A DNA stretch of 64,000 nucleotides, taken from Arbacia lixula. Its lineage: Eukaryota > Echinodermata > Echinoidea > Arbacioida > Arbaciidae. The position numbers and the translations under genes were made by a program. The notes under the pieces are model-generated. The model had not been told where the DNA came from and ran no database searches. It saw only the letters and a list, made by a program, of their open reading frames with translations. This document shows positions 1-13,900 of this stretch, one piece after another; position 1 is the first letter of the stretch, and each line of letters begins with the position of its first letter. Where the stretch lies: contig OZ022576.1 in NCBI GenBank assembly GCA_963669155.1, positions 31,065,835 to 31,129,834 of the forward strand, in the 5' to 3' direction.

Positions 1-280
1 AGAAGAGATAGAGGGAGAGAGAGATAGATGGAGGGAAAGAGAGATAGATGGAGAGAAAGAGAGGTATATGGAGGGAAAGAGAGATAGAGGAAGAGAGAGA
101 GATAGAGGAAGAGAGAGAGATAGAGGAAGAGAGAGAGAGAAATAGATGAAGAGAGACACATAGGGGGAGAGAGACAGAGAGATACAGACGGAGAGAGAGA
201 TGGAAGAGAGATGTAGAGGGAAAAGAGATGTAGAGGGAAAAGAAATGTAGAAAGAAGAGGGAGAGGAGAAAGCGGCCAGA
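1..280. repeat. GA-rich purine microsatellite
   Basis: Almost continuous GAGA/GATAGAGG purine-rich sequence with short imperfect periods (GAGAGATAGAGG-like units). It is cut by the left edge of the window, so its full extent is unknown. No gene is seen in it. Confidence 0.9.
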
Positions 281-2585
281 AACTATGGCTACTTCTCCTT
301 TAAACCGCAAACTGACGTTGGTGTTGCGCTTCTGTTCTGTGCTCAGATTTTATTTGTTCAAGAAATATTTTATATCATCTCATGATATTCCCCACATAAT
401 CTTTTAGAAACTATAGTACTACTTAAAAACAAAAGTACTTCAATCAATGCACTGTAGCAGTAATTATACAAGGTAAAGGTTTAAGGTCGTGGGACGGAAT
501 GGTCATGATTACAGGCTATAGTAAGTGCAGAACTGATCTGCTGACAACATCCAGTCTGGATTCATTTTAATTTCAACAATTTCACCATTTTGAGAAGATT
601 CCTTCCTCGTGTTCTGAAATCAAACAAGAGTACGGCCCATTGTCATGGCAACATGTCTAGACCACTTCTACCCCGTATCTTTAAAACGGTAGAACTAAGA
701 TATCCAGCGGAAGCATTTGTAAATTCTTTGGAATGATCTTTACAACGAGGAAAAATATTGGACAGGTTCTGAATTCTTAGTTCCTCTTCGACTTGCTTCA
801 TAGATATGGGCCAGTGAGCTGCATGACAAGGCAAGAAGGGTGGAATGACAACAGAATAATGGAAAGGCAATAAACATATTATGTACATTCAGATAAGAGT
901 AAAGGTAGAGAAACTTAATATTACAGTTATATATCATTTTTTTGTACACTTGCACATAATATCAATGCCACCACATATTCACATTTGCAACATGTTCTTA
1001 TTGAATAAAGTGCATAATGATAGCTTGGCAAGAGAGAGAAGTGTCCATTCAGACAAGAAAGTACTTCATGTGTAGATCTACACTAGTACACATAACAAAT
1101 TAACACTTACACAAATTTGAGAATCATGACAAAACACACATGACATGTAATAATCATACCATATTCATATGATGAATATACATCACACAGTGACCTCGCC
1201 TTGACAAGAAATACTCAGTCTGGGTTTCACACAATCTCACACTGACCCATTTTCTTGATGCAATGAAATGTGTTTCTCTCTCATATGTTTGATTAGAAAT
1301 TGATGACTTATCGTAGCAATCTGTAACATAAAGAATACCCCAAGGTCCCATCTTATAAGGAGTTGCAATAGATATGAATCAATCGCAAGTCCGATTCCCT
1401 ATCTCTGTTGTAAAGAGTTGTGAGCAATTCTTTATAAGACAGGGGCTGGACCAGTATGATATACATGTAATATCAAAACTTCAATCAGTGAGCACTTGTC
1501 TTATGACAGTTTTCTATTCTAAACCAGAAGCATTTCAACCTTTGAGAGAAACCTTTGAGAGCATGACATGAATGTGTGGCAAGAGATTCCGAGAAAAGTT
1601 TGTTATCCAATTTTGTTTGTCCAATTAGAAGGTACTTCATCTCAGAGTGTGGGGATTCAATCATAGTCTCCATGACAACGCATACATAGCTACGGGTATC
1701 TTTCATAACGATGAATTCAGGAAAGAGATATAAATTACGCTTGTGTTTATGTACTAAGAATCTTAGTAAGCAAGCATTAGCAAGTGATGAGCAATATACA
1801 TTTCATTTTTAACTTCACTTTGAACCTTTTTCTGACATCACCATACTGCATGATTGTCAACTATATAATATGTAATTACAATTGAGAACTTTGGATCTCT
1901 ATTGCTGTAACATCACACAGATGAGCATTATATGAAATGGGAATTCTGTTATCATATTTGATCCTGTTCCAAACTGCCCCATCATTGAAGAGCACTACAA
2001 TGTTAAATATTGTTTAGACTCAATGGGGACAGATCATTGATATACCGCAAACAACTTTTTTTTTATCAATTGATGATGATAACTTTTTCATGAGAATTAA
2101 ATGAATACAGTACTCAGAATATTGGCAGAGAATCTCCACATCTTGCAGCTAGATGCCACAGAATAAATATATATTTCTTTATATTTCAAATTTTAAATTG
2201 CACACACATTTTGTTTTTCTTCCGACTTGCACATTACATTTCATACAGTTATCTAAGCCATTCTGCTCATTAACTACCGAACAACTATTTCTTACAAAAA
2301 ATTATTTGCCATTTCTTGCTTTTCAATTTGGTTTTAAATTTGACAAAAGTACATTTATAAACAATGTTAAATGATGAATTCTTTCATTAAGATATTGAAG
2401 TGAGATTTAAAAGAGGAGGATGTAAAGCAGATGGGATAGCAGAAGGCAATGAAGGAAACTGACAAGAGAAATTGCACCCCTATATTAGCAATAGGATAGC
2501 CCATTTGCGAAAGTCATCAAACTCGGCAGGAATAAGCACAACTGCATGAAATCTCACAATCATGAACCTTTTCATGAAAAGTGAA
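281..2585. other. Gene-free AT-rich interval
   Basis: No open frame longer than about 80 codons and no convincing exon with splice sites on either strand. Apart from a diverged dispersed repeat at 545-660, it looks like unremarkable AT-rich non-coding DNA. Confidence 0.6.
545..660 (+). repeat. Dispersed repeat family, copy 1
   Basis: Contains a degenerate block (pyrimidine/T-rich line, then AATCAAACAAGAGTACG, then a TGTCATGGCAACA-like segment) that recurs at about 18190-18345, 51640-51700, 52215-52270 and 54230-54400. The best conserved words are AATCAAACAAGAATG and ATGGTCATGGCAGAAC. No coding capacity; probably an old non-autonomous element. Confidence 0.5.
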
Positions 2586-2589
2586 ACAC

Positions 2590-2977
2590 TAAATTTCAAA
2601 CCGACTTTTTCGTACTACGAAAAAAGTATTAGTCTTTGTTACAGTATCTATGTGATTGTTATACATGTGTGAAATCCTAATTTTATGAGTAATTACCAAA
2701 CTTTGGAGATGATTCCTTCTACAGAACAATCTATTTTCATAATGCGTTTTATAATTCAATAAACAGATTAATAAAAAAAGCAGATATTTCAACACAAACA
2801 GCTAAGAGCCTGAGGTAAAGACTATTATTCAGATGTTGTTTATGTGCATTATTTGAATTTTACACTAAGTATCAGTTTCAAATTATGAATATACAGCTTG
2901 CTAACATTTCTCTATATGTTTTGCTAATGTTTCGATGGTTTTGTGGTGATCGTAAAAAGGGACGGGCTGTCTTTAAG
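2590..2977 (+). repeat. 385-bp dispersed repeat, copy 1
   Basis: Closely matches 11984-12376 over its whole length in the same orientation, with scattered substitutions and a small insertion in the second copy. It starts near a short palindrome (TTTTTCGTACTACGAAAAAAG) and ends at GGGACGGGCTGTCTTTAA. There is no long ORF, so it is probably a non-autonomous interspersed element. The second copy lies just upstream of TMEM43 exon 2. Confidence 0.75.
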
Positions 2978-3130
2978 GGTCAGTATCCAGTTCTATTATT
3001 GGGAGGGAGGTTCTTACACACTATTTTCTTCAATTTTCTGTGGTTTTTACAAAATTTCACTTTTTTTGACCTACAAAAAGGCTACCCTGTCTTTAGAGAG
3101 TGGGAAAGCTACTGGTATGCAAAAGGATAC
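2978..3130 (-). repeat. Fragment of a second dispersed repeat, inverted
   Basis: The segment running through GGGAGGGAGGTTCTTACACA and TTGACCTACAAAAAGGCTAC is, in reverse orientation, similar to about 24340-24450. It therefore looks like part of the larger family found at 24330-24730 and 42960-43390. Short overlapping ORFs here are incidental. Confidence 0.5.
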
Positions 3131-4196
3131 AGTTGAGAGCAATGTCAAAAGAAGTTTAACACTTCTACATCGTAATGAAAGAATGCACCAATTTGAACAG
3201 AGTGTGATGAACACATTGTTTAACAAGAGCTTGTCATACTTCAATATCTAATGTAATTAGCTGATATAGTCAGCATACACTATTCAAAGCCTGAACATAC
3301 TTCTTGCTTGCTCGCATGCTTATATTTACTGCTGCAACATTGTTCCAACTATACAATAGGATTATATTATATGAAGCACACAATCCCCCCCCCCCAATTT
3401 ATAGTACATTGGCAATGCCCAAGATAATCACGTTTTCAACAGTACTGTTCAAAATTGTCAAAGCGAGCCAGAGACATACATAATTGCAAATTAGCAGAAT
3501 GTGTTGGATATAATATCACAGCATCTTTAGTTGGCTATGGTAACATCAATATCTGTTTTCTAGCATTTGCTGGTGATGAAGATAATTTGCTAATATCAAT
3601 AATTCTCTATCTTCCACCTGTGAAAGAATGGCAGAATGAGATTCGTCATTCCTCTTGTTTCTTTCCTATCTTAAACCTCTAAATCCTGTTATTATCAAAA
3701 GAATTTAGAGTTATCACCACTTCCACTGGTACCCCTTTCCTTCGAATGGGTAGCTCATTGCAAATAGAACTTAAATTCCTGCAACAAGAAATGAAGAACA
3801 GTTAGCTGCTATGCAATCACAGGATACATCCCATTCTGATCAAGCTATACCGTCACATTTTCCTGACGTAAGTTCTTATCTGCCTTCTAATGCAGTGGAA
3901 AGGGATTTTAAAGGGAAAATTTGCATTGAATTTAAATTGGTTTTATTTATAGCAGAAAAATGAGAGCAACATATTAGAGAAAGTTTGCAGAAAATCTCAT
4001 ACAGGATAAGAAAGTTTTGACTTTTTTTAAAATTTTAACTTTTAATCTTGTGTTTGTATTCATTATCAATTTCAGACCATTTGTGGGTAAAATTTATTGT
4101 CCTTTAAATTTGAACCACAAAATAATCTGACCTAAATAGTACACAGTTCACTGGTCCCTTGAAATACATATACGTAAGTTATTTAAATCTAATTTC
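3131..4196. other. Gene-free interval
   Basis: AT-rich sequence with a poly-C run near 3386-3395. No exon, RNA gene or recognisable element was found. Confidence 0.5.
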
Positions 4197-4284
4197 TTCT
4201 TGAGACATTGCGCAAATGGATGGGGGACAGACGGATGGATGGACAACCACAAAACATGCATCTGGCCACTTTGTGGAGGCATAC
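4197..4284 (-). repeat. Detached 5' end of the GTCCGTCC element
   Basis: Read on the minus strand it gives GTATGCCTCCACAAAGTGGC, then TTTTGTGGTTGTCCATCCAT and a degenerate TCCG-like run. This is the same order as the start of the large composite element at 14207-16086. It is a solo, diverged and truncated copy in the opposite orientation. Confidence 0.65.
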
Positions 4285-4318
4285 AAAAAAAATGCTAATG
4301 AAGTAAAAATCATCAATC

Positions 4319-4486
4319 GTGCCATTCTCATTGGGCTTAAAAAATCGCGAAAACAGAAAAATCGCGAAGTTAGGGTGAAAGTTGCCTAGCAACCGTACCA
4401 AAAACCGAGTGGTCCTATTGTCCCGGTCCCCTAACTTCGCGATTTTTCTAACTTCGCGATTTCTTAAAGCCCAATGAGAATGACAC
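4319..4486. mobile_element. MITE with ~21-bp terminal inverted repeats
   Basis: Left end GTGCCATTCTCATTGGGCTT and right end (reverse complement) GTGTCATTCTCATTGGGCTT form inverted termini of a ~168-bp element. Subterminal sequence repeats TCGCGAAGTTAG and TCGCGATTT in both orientations. It encodes no protein. It lies about 35 bp from the detached GTCCGTCC-element fragment. Confidence 0.8.
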
Positions 4487-5600
4487 TTATAATAAAAGAG
4501 GAGGTAAATACAAAAGTAATTCTGGTTCAGTACACACTACACAGTATTCTTTTTTTTAAAGACACTATTGTCTATATTGTCCTTTTCTGCCACTGCGTAT
4601 CTGCATGACTACAGTACTTGAACATGATGGAGTACTGATATAAAGGGCTAACTTCAGCCTGGTTCTATTTATCCAATATTGAAAAGCCAATACGCATTTT
4701 CATTGTTTGGTCTCAGAAATTCATTTGGCACATTCATAGTACATATCTCTTCACAGCTTTTCAGGCAGCAAAAGAAACGAGAATTCACACTGCATGTGTA
4801 TGCAATAAATCCCTTTGCATGTCCAGTGATAAGTTCTGTGGGGACAAAATACTCACTGAATAATCACAAACACCCCATGAGTGAAGCTGAACATGAAAGC
4901 TTGCATTATCGTTTATCATACAGGTAACACATTTAATTTACCTGTAATAATTACCCCTCTGTCCACCCTGTTTTTAAAATAATGTCCCTGCATATATTGC
5001 ATCATACCAGGCACCCCCACCCCAACCCCTTCTTTTTTTCATAAATTTGCCTATCAGAATGTGAATTCACAAAGTTAAATGTAAAGCTCTGATAAAATCA
5101 AAGACCATGGCCCATACAACATAGTAGGTAACATTTTCTGCTATATGAAACTGTTGCAGTGGCGCAATATCAACATGTAGGCATATTGAGTGCATTTCAT
5201 AATGCTCAAAAAGTTAAACACACATATTGACCAAAGCAGGGATCTTTGATCACCCAATGCTCATGCATGTTATTTTTATCATCCATGATAATATTGTCAC
5301 ATTCAATAAAAGTCTGCGAGATAAGACTAATACCTTGCATACCACATGTCTCAAGAGGCATGTACACACATATTAAGGATATAGCCTCTTACATTTCAGA
5401 CTCATTAATTCTGCTTCACTGACTGACTTACAGGGGAAAGTGCCAATGAAAACTCATACCTGCACGACAGCCAAGTAAGAATGCAGTCATGCATATACAA
5501 TACATATATGTCCATGTATGTAAGGTTATTATGCAAGATGGCTTTCTTCCAAGATGCCAACACAAAGGAGTCAAGGGTGCTCACAGCAACACATACATGT
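4487..5600. other. Gene-free interval
   Basis: AT-rich DNA without supported exons. Small open frames here lack splice context and coding character. Confidence 0.5.
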
Positions 5601-5815
5601 ACAGCTCAAAGGAATTGGCAAAGGGAAAGGGAAAGGGAAGAAAGGGAAGGAGCCACAGTTTTATATTTTGTCCAGTTCAGCATGAAACACGATGCTTTAG
5701 CCTAAAAAGCATCATGTTTCATGCTGAACTGGACAAAATATACCGTGGATCAAAACTGCAGCTCCTTCCCTTTCTTCCCTTTCCCTTTACCCGTTCCAAT
5801 TCCTTTGAGCTGTAG
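5601..5815. mobile_element. Foldback element, copy 1
   Basis: A nearly perfect ~100-bp inverted repeat folding around position 5703. Each arm reads, from outside in, CAGCTCAAAGGAATTGG, a GGGAAAGGGAAGAAAGGGAA purine run, GGAGC, then TTTTGTCCAGTTCAGCATGA and AACACGATGCTTTAG. Three more copies occur at 6431-6664, 30829-31064 and 31721-31978. Outer ends resemble CACTACAGCTC next to TACA-rich flanks. No ORF of its own: a MITE-like palindromic element. Confidence 0.88.
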
Positions 5816-5829
5816 TGTACATCTAGGGC

Positions 5830-5990
5830 CCATATCACAAATAGGCACAATCGAAAGTACAATCCATAGATCAATCATATGACTGATCATCTATCGATTG
5901 TACCATTGATATTGATTGTATATTACAAAGAACCTATGATTGATATCGATCAGAACTTGTGCCTGATATTGATCATAGCTTATGTGGATC
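5830..5990. repeat. GATC-rich imperfect palindromic block
   Basis: Contains AGGCACAATCG near the left end and CTTGTGCCT near the right in inverted orientation, with repeated ATCGATT/GATCAAT words between. It could be a decayed MITE or simply cryptic palindromic sequence. Confidence 0.4.
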
Positions 5991-6430
5991 AATCGTAACT
6001 ATACGACTGATTGCAAAATCATGCACAGACTCGGACGTGCAATACATAGCAGTGATGTTTTGTGATGGTGACTTGCAACAGATAGCAACTCATTCTTTAT
6101 GATAGGGGCCCCTGTTTTATATAATCTTTTGCGTGAATGGATTCCTTCCATCAACATGTGATTCAAGGTTTGTCTGATACAAACAATCAATCACGACACA
6201 CACACAGTAATGATGTGGGCCAATTCTGGAAAAGACAGTGTACACACATCCATCTCAAATTGGAACCCATAACACACAAGGATGCTAGGTCACATCTATG
6301 GCCCGAAAATTATGTAGAACCGGAGCCATCTGTACACCGGATTTGGCCAAGTCGGTTTCAATAGGTAGCAAAATTGCGCATACTCTTTGCTTGCTTGCCC
6401 AACAAAGCAACACATGCCACATTGCTACCT

Positions 6431-6664
6431 ACACTACAGCTCAAAGGAATTGGCACGGGTAAAGGGAAAGGGAAGAAAGGGAAGGAGCCGCAGGTTTAAA
6501 CCGTGGTATATTTTATTCCAGTTCAGCATGAAACACGCTGCTTTAGCCTAAAAAGCATCATGCTTCATGCTGAACTAGACAAAATATACCGCGGTTTAAA
6601 GCTGCGGCTCCTTCCCTTTCTTCTCTTTCCCTTTCCTTGTGCCAATTCCTTTGAGCTTTGGTGG
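6431..6664. mobile_element. Foldback element, copy 2
   Basis: Same arm order as the copy at 5601-5815, beginning ACACTACAGCTCAAAGG and ending in the reverse complement. In the left arm the usual TTTTGTCC is changed to TTTTATTCC, which reads AATAAA on the minus strand at 6512-6517. That is about 430 bases past the stop codon of the neighbouring C3orf18-like gene. Confidence 0.88.
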
Positions 6665-6743
6665 ATATACCTATGTGTATAAATGGCTCTGCTTAGAACT
6701 ACATATATTAGTTAACAAGACAAATATGAGTTGTATCGGGGGC

Positions 6744-6948
6744 TTACGATTCAGGATTGAACTTTTGATGTGCCATTGAAACACACGAATACCACAGAGC
6801 AGGATGTTGTCTACCACACAATGGGATAGAAACCGGCAGACTGGCACCTCTGTACAAAGCGATGAGACGCCGTCTGTCTTGAAACTCCTCCAGAAGGTCC
6901 TTGCATTGCACTGCATATGTAACTCCTCCCAGCTCATGAAGAGCGCCC

Positions 6949-6956
<8 letters not shown>
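6744..6956 (-). other. 70-codon ORF overlapping the C3orf18-like stop
   Basis: An ATG at 6956 overlaps the end of the upstream reading frame (GATGTATGA) and opens a 70-codon frame through the presumed 3' UTR. It contains segments such as CKDLLEEFQDRRRLIALYRG. The base composition is more coding-like than its surroundings, but no splice acceptor leads into this frame because an in-frame TGA lies just upstream. It is not recognised and may be chance or a relic. Confidence 0.25.
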
Positions 6957-9604
<2,648 letters not shown>

Positions 9605-9634
9605 TGTGGTGCTGATGCTTCAAACCAGCTAATC
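9605..9634 (-). promoter_or_regulatory. 5' UTR segment with splice acceptor upstream of the C3orf18-like start
   Basis: On the minus strand a pyrimidine-rich stretch ends in TTTTAGTGTCTGCAG just above 9634, so the ATG exon probably begins there. This implies a 5' UTR intron whose upstream exon ends near 10358. The evidence is sequence context only. Confidence 0.5.
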
Positions 9635-9950
9635 CTGCAGACACTAAAACAAATGAGATGAGAAGCAAATCCTCCCAAATATATATGAAATCAATCATTT
9701 ACCGTTAATCGTACTGCAAGCATGCTTCTGTAATAATAAAAAAAAAATATAGGGTTGATCAATGTTGAATATGATACTCTTGGTGAAGATCAGTTGGATC
9801 CATTTTCTGTCATTCTTAATCTTTTATCCAGTCAGGAACTAATGTTGGTATTAGGCTTACTCTGTAGCTGCAGCCTGGGAAAACTTGCTCTGCACTGTAT
9901 GTCTCACATCTCAAAGCTACATGAACCATCAAGTTTTGTACGTCTCATAG

Positions 9951-10000
9951 TTGCAATCTCAGCGGATCCAACATCCTACAGAGACTGATTTTTCGGTCTA
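9951..10000 (+). repeat. 3' end of a short dispersed element
   Basis: TTGCAATCTCAGCGGATCCA through GACTGATTTTTCGGTCTA matches the right half of the insertion at 11641-11788 and of the copy at about 35914-36044. Only the 3' half is present, as expected for a 5'-truncated retroposed element. Confidence 0.65.
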
Positions 10001-10357
10001 GGGTAGTAGGTACTACCTTTTCTGTCATATTTAACCAATTTTATTGTTTGATATGTAAAGGGCCTATATCGTTAGCCCTCAAAATCTAACAGTTATGTTG
10101 CACTCAATATCAAATCATTTATGAATGTGACAAGTGACATGTTCGCATGTATACTGCACAACGCACATCATCACTGATATGATTGTCCATGGCCATGAGG
10201 TATGACCAAGGATTTGGTATTTTATATGCATGCCATTGGCCTGGCGTCCTGCAAGCAGTCGTGTTTACAATCTAAGTTAGATAATACTGGCACTAGTAGT
10301 ACTGGATATATACATTAACGCTTCCGTAACGTAACAACATTAGAGTAATGTTGCTTA

Positions 10358-10919
10358 CCCTCCGCATGCCACTTGATTTAACTTCCAGAGTATTCGATAT
10401 GAAGAAATATCTTCTTTCCTCTTTACCTTTGGTCTTCAATTTCATTCAAACGTTGATTGTACAACTTCAGCTAACAATGCATTTTAGCTTCTTTCGTTGT
10501 TGATCCTGGCCCTCCTGATGCTCCTGCTAACTAACCCGGACAGCACAGAGTACGGCTCTTTTTAATCCGACTCTAAAAATGGGGGCGGATGATTGTGGAT
10601 TGGAAATACACACAACGATACCTGGGAGTTTGTTTTCATAGGATAGCAAAGGCAGGAGTGTACGGGTACGTTTGCTATTGAATGTTGATGGTGGGTTACC
10701 ACGTCTAGCACGTAGCTAGCGTGCATGCACAGCTGGCACTGGGCCTATCCTGCCGACCCCGACCCTTGCCTTCGACCCGACCGCGCCGCACTGTGTGATT
10801 TGCGTGTCAAAGACTCATTCACGTTTAAAATGTATGCATTCATATAGCGGAACGGTACGGGCAGATGTTGAAAGTTTCGGCTTATTTCGCCAAGTTAGAA
10901 TCAAACAGGTGCTGAGCTC
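10358..10919. promoter_or_regulatory. Candidate bidirectional promoter, C3orf18-like / TMEM43
   Basis: The two genes are head-to-head with start codons at 9604 (-) and 10920 (+). On the minus strand a strong donor (GGAGG|GTAAGC, exon edge at 10358) could end a non-coding first exon. The interval includes a GC box (GGGGGCGG near 10580) and a GC-rich segment around 10740-10800 (CGACCCGACCGCGCCGCAC) that stands out from the AT-rich surroundings. No TATA box is placed with confidence. Shared control of the pair is an inference. Confidence 0.45.
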
Positions 10920-13900
10920 ATGGTTGGTGATCATCGTACCCCAGTCATAGAGCAACAAATGAGAAAGAGACATTCTGATACTGAAACAAGAGCTATGTAC
11001 CGTTCAAAGGTAAGTTTAGTCTAGACGACTAGATTCTACTTGACATGACTTGATGAAGTTCTGGTCAAGTTCTATGCAATGCCAATGATAATCCAGGCCA
11101 GGAAAGGCCGAAATGGAACTGGTTTGTTAGTAGATCTGGGAAATCTGTCCCATAATACTATCCAGGTTTAATATTGTGAAGAGAGCTTTGACATTGGGAC
11201 TCTGTGGCCTTGTGGGTGTGAGTCACTGAGCAACTTTTAATTGTTTGACTCTTCGAGGTTAAACTTAACAGTTATGTTTATATTATAGACTGTCCTTTTA
11301 ATTTTTATGGATAATATTTTATGGCCATTGCATGGATCCACTTACTTAGCCCCGGGATTGCACTCGCACAGCGGGAACACTGCATCAGAGAGAGCTGGTT
11401 GCAGAGTAAGGATCCATTGAGATTGCATCTGGTAACTTAAATAGGTCTAGTAAATTGGATCTCTGCCCCAAATATTAAAAAAAAAAGACCTTCAGGCTTC
11501 AGCCTGAAATACAACAGTTTTCCTTGTATTTGTAAGAATTGGCTACTGTATTAAGATCTTTCCCAGTGAAATTAATGTCTCCTTTTTATTGACTTGTCAT
11601 GCTTGTGCAACGGGCACGCACTATGCAGGTTTGGGTGCATAGACAGGAAAAACTGTCTCATTCGGGGCATTCTTTAATCAAAATTACACTTTTGGACATA
11701 CCCCCGAATAGATAGGGCATTCAGGGGGGCCCGATGCAATCTCAGCAGATCCAACGTCCTACAGAGACTGATTTTTTGGTCTAATTTAGGTGCATCCGTG
11801 CTACCCCAGCTTGGCCTTCACCAGGAGAGGGGAACCTTAAAGATTGTCTGTCCCTTTTGCAAGTTAAAAATTTGAAATCGTCTATCACGATCGTAAATTG
11901 AAGAAAGTGTGATTCAAGACCATTTCTAAGAATATAGCATGTTGAAGCTTTCTGTATATTGTATGTAAAAAATTTCAGCCGTTAAATTTCAAACCAACTT
12001 TTTTCGTACTATGAAAAAAGTATTAGTCTTTGTTACAGTATCTATGTGGTTATTATGCATGTGTGAAATCCTAATTTTATGAGTAATTACCAAACTTTGG
12101 AGATGATTCCTTCTATAGAACAATTTTTTTCATAATGCATTTTATAATTCATAATTTATAAACAGATTAATCAAGAAAGCAGATATTTCAACACAAACTG
12201 CTAAGAGCATGAGGTAAAGACTATTAATCAGACATTGTTTATGTGCATTATTTGAATTGTACACTATGTATCAGTTTCAAATTATGAATATACAGCTTGC
12301 TAACACTTCTCTATCTGTTTTTCCAATGTTTCGATGGTTTTGTGGTGATCTGAAAAAGGGACGGGCTGTCTTTAACTGGTGGAGGTTTAAGTACCAGTGA
12401 AATGACTATCTCCTATTCATTGACTTGTGGCTGTTTCAGTACCCTGATGACCCGGGCATGCACAATGCTGGCTTGGGTGCGTCCGTGCTACCCTCGGCGT
12501 ACAGCAGGAAGGGGGAGACCACGTTTGTGGAGCGCGTCAGCAACAGCTTCACCGGCTCCCTGCTTGGGATAGGCCTCGTCGTCATGGGGCTGTTCAGTGT
12601 GGTCCTCAATGAGGTATGTCTGCCAGTGACATCATGAATATGATATATTATGTTGATGTATCCCTCTGTGTAGTAGGGAGATGACTAATTCATCTAATCA
12701 ACTTGAATTTTAAAGACAGAGTTGCCCTTTGGCAGGACATGAGTGTGAGATTTCATATACGTTATCATGAGGTAGACTGCTGTTTCCTGCCAAATTTCAT
12801 GAGAATTGCAAATATGCTACTCTGTCATTGTACCAAGGCGTGAATAGACCATTGACGTAAAACACAAGTGAATGAGCCATGGTAATAAGAGGGTTAAGTT
12901 TAATATGGTATTGCATCAGAGAAAACAAATTACAAGCATGGAAATCAGACTGTACATAGAGAAAATGAAAATAGAAGCCTTGTAGAACTTGTGCAAGAAT
13001 ATACTTAACTCTAAAATAGCTTACACCTCATGTTAGGATAGCAGTCTACTCCTTTAAGTGAATGATGGACAATGATAAACAGCAGCAAAAATTAAAAAAA
13101 AAAAAAAACAATTGGAACTGGAGGGATTCAACCTCTTTCATTTACAGCATTATATCCTTAATACTTACATCAGTAATATCTTTTGGCGCATTGTTCATTG
13201 TGATAGCATGGTCAATTCTGGTGAAAGCTTTCAATAAAATCTGTTTTCACAACAAGATATTGTAATATCGTTTCTTTCTTGCACTAATAACTAGGTAGTG
13301 GAGTATGTAAATAAGGAAATATAGTGCAACAACAACAACAACAAAATTTCTCATATGATACTCTTGCACTAATAACTAGGTAGTGGAGTATGTAAATAAG
13401 GAAATATAGTGCAACAACAACAACAAAATTTCTCATATGATACTCTTGGGGGTTATATTATTGCATTGAAGGAGTTTAATTGTCTTGAGCTCCTCTGTAA
13501 TTAATGCACTTATGTCCTGTACTTATAATGTGTGTGGCCACAGGGTATGGCTGCTCACGTCTCTTGGCGGCTGGAGGAAGGCTTGCGCAACGTTGTTCCC
13601 CTGGAAACCAGTCAGGTGATCTTCACAGAACATAACAACAAGCTGGTGCATCTCACTGGGAAGCTCAGAACAACAGAGGTCAGTCTTGGAAATTGACTTT
13701 TTCTTGCCATCTTTTTGGTCATAGTTTGATTTGAACAAAACTTGATATGTTAGTGAATTATGAATTTTTATGAATTTTTAATTATGAAGATTTTTGAAAA
13801 AATGCAAAAATCAGATTGGCAGTTTGACAGTTTGCAAGAGATCAGCCACATTTTTAGAAATTTTGATTTTTGATTAAAAGCCTTCATAGTTAAAAGATAC

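Noticed and set aside
13279..13448. CRISPR-like direct repeats
   Set aside because: Only two long adjacent copies with no spacers, within an intron of an animal gene.
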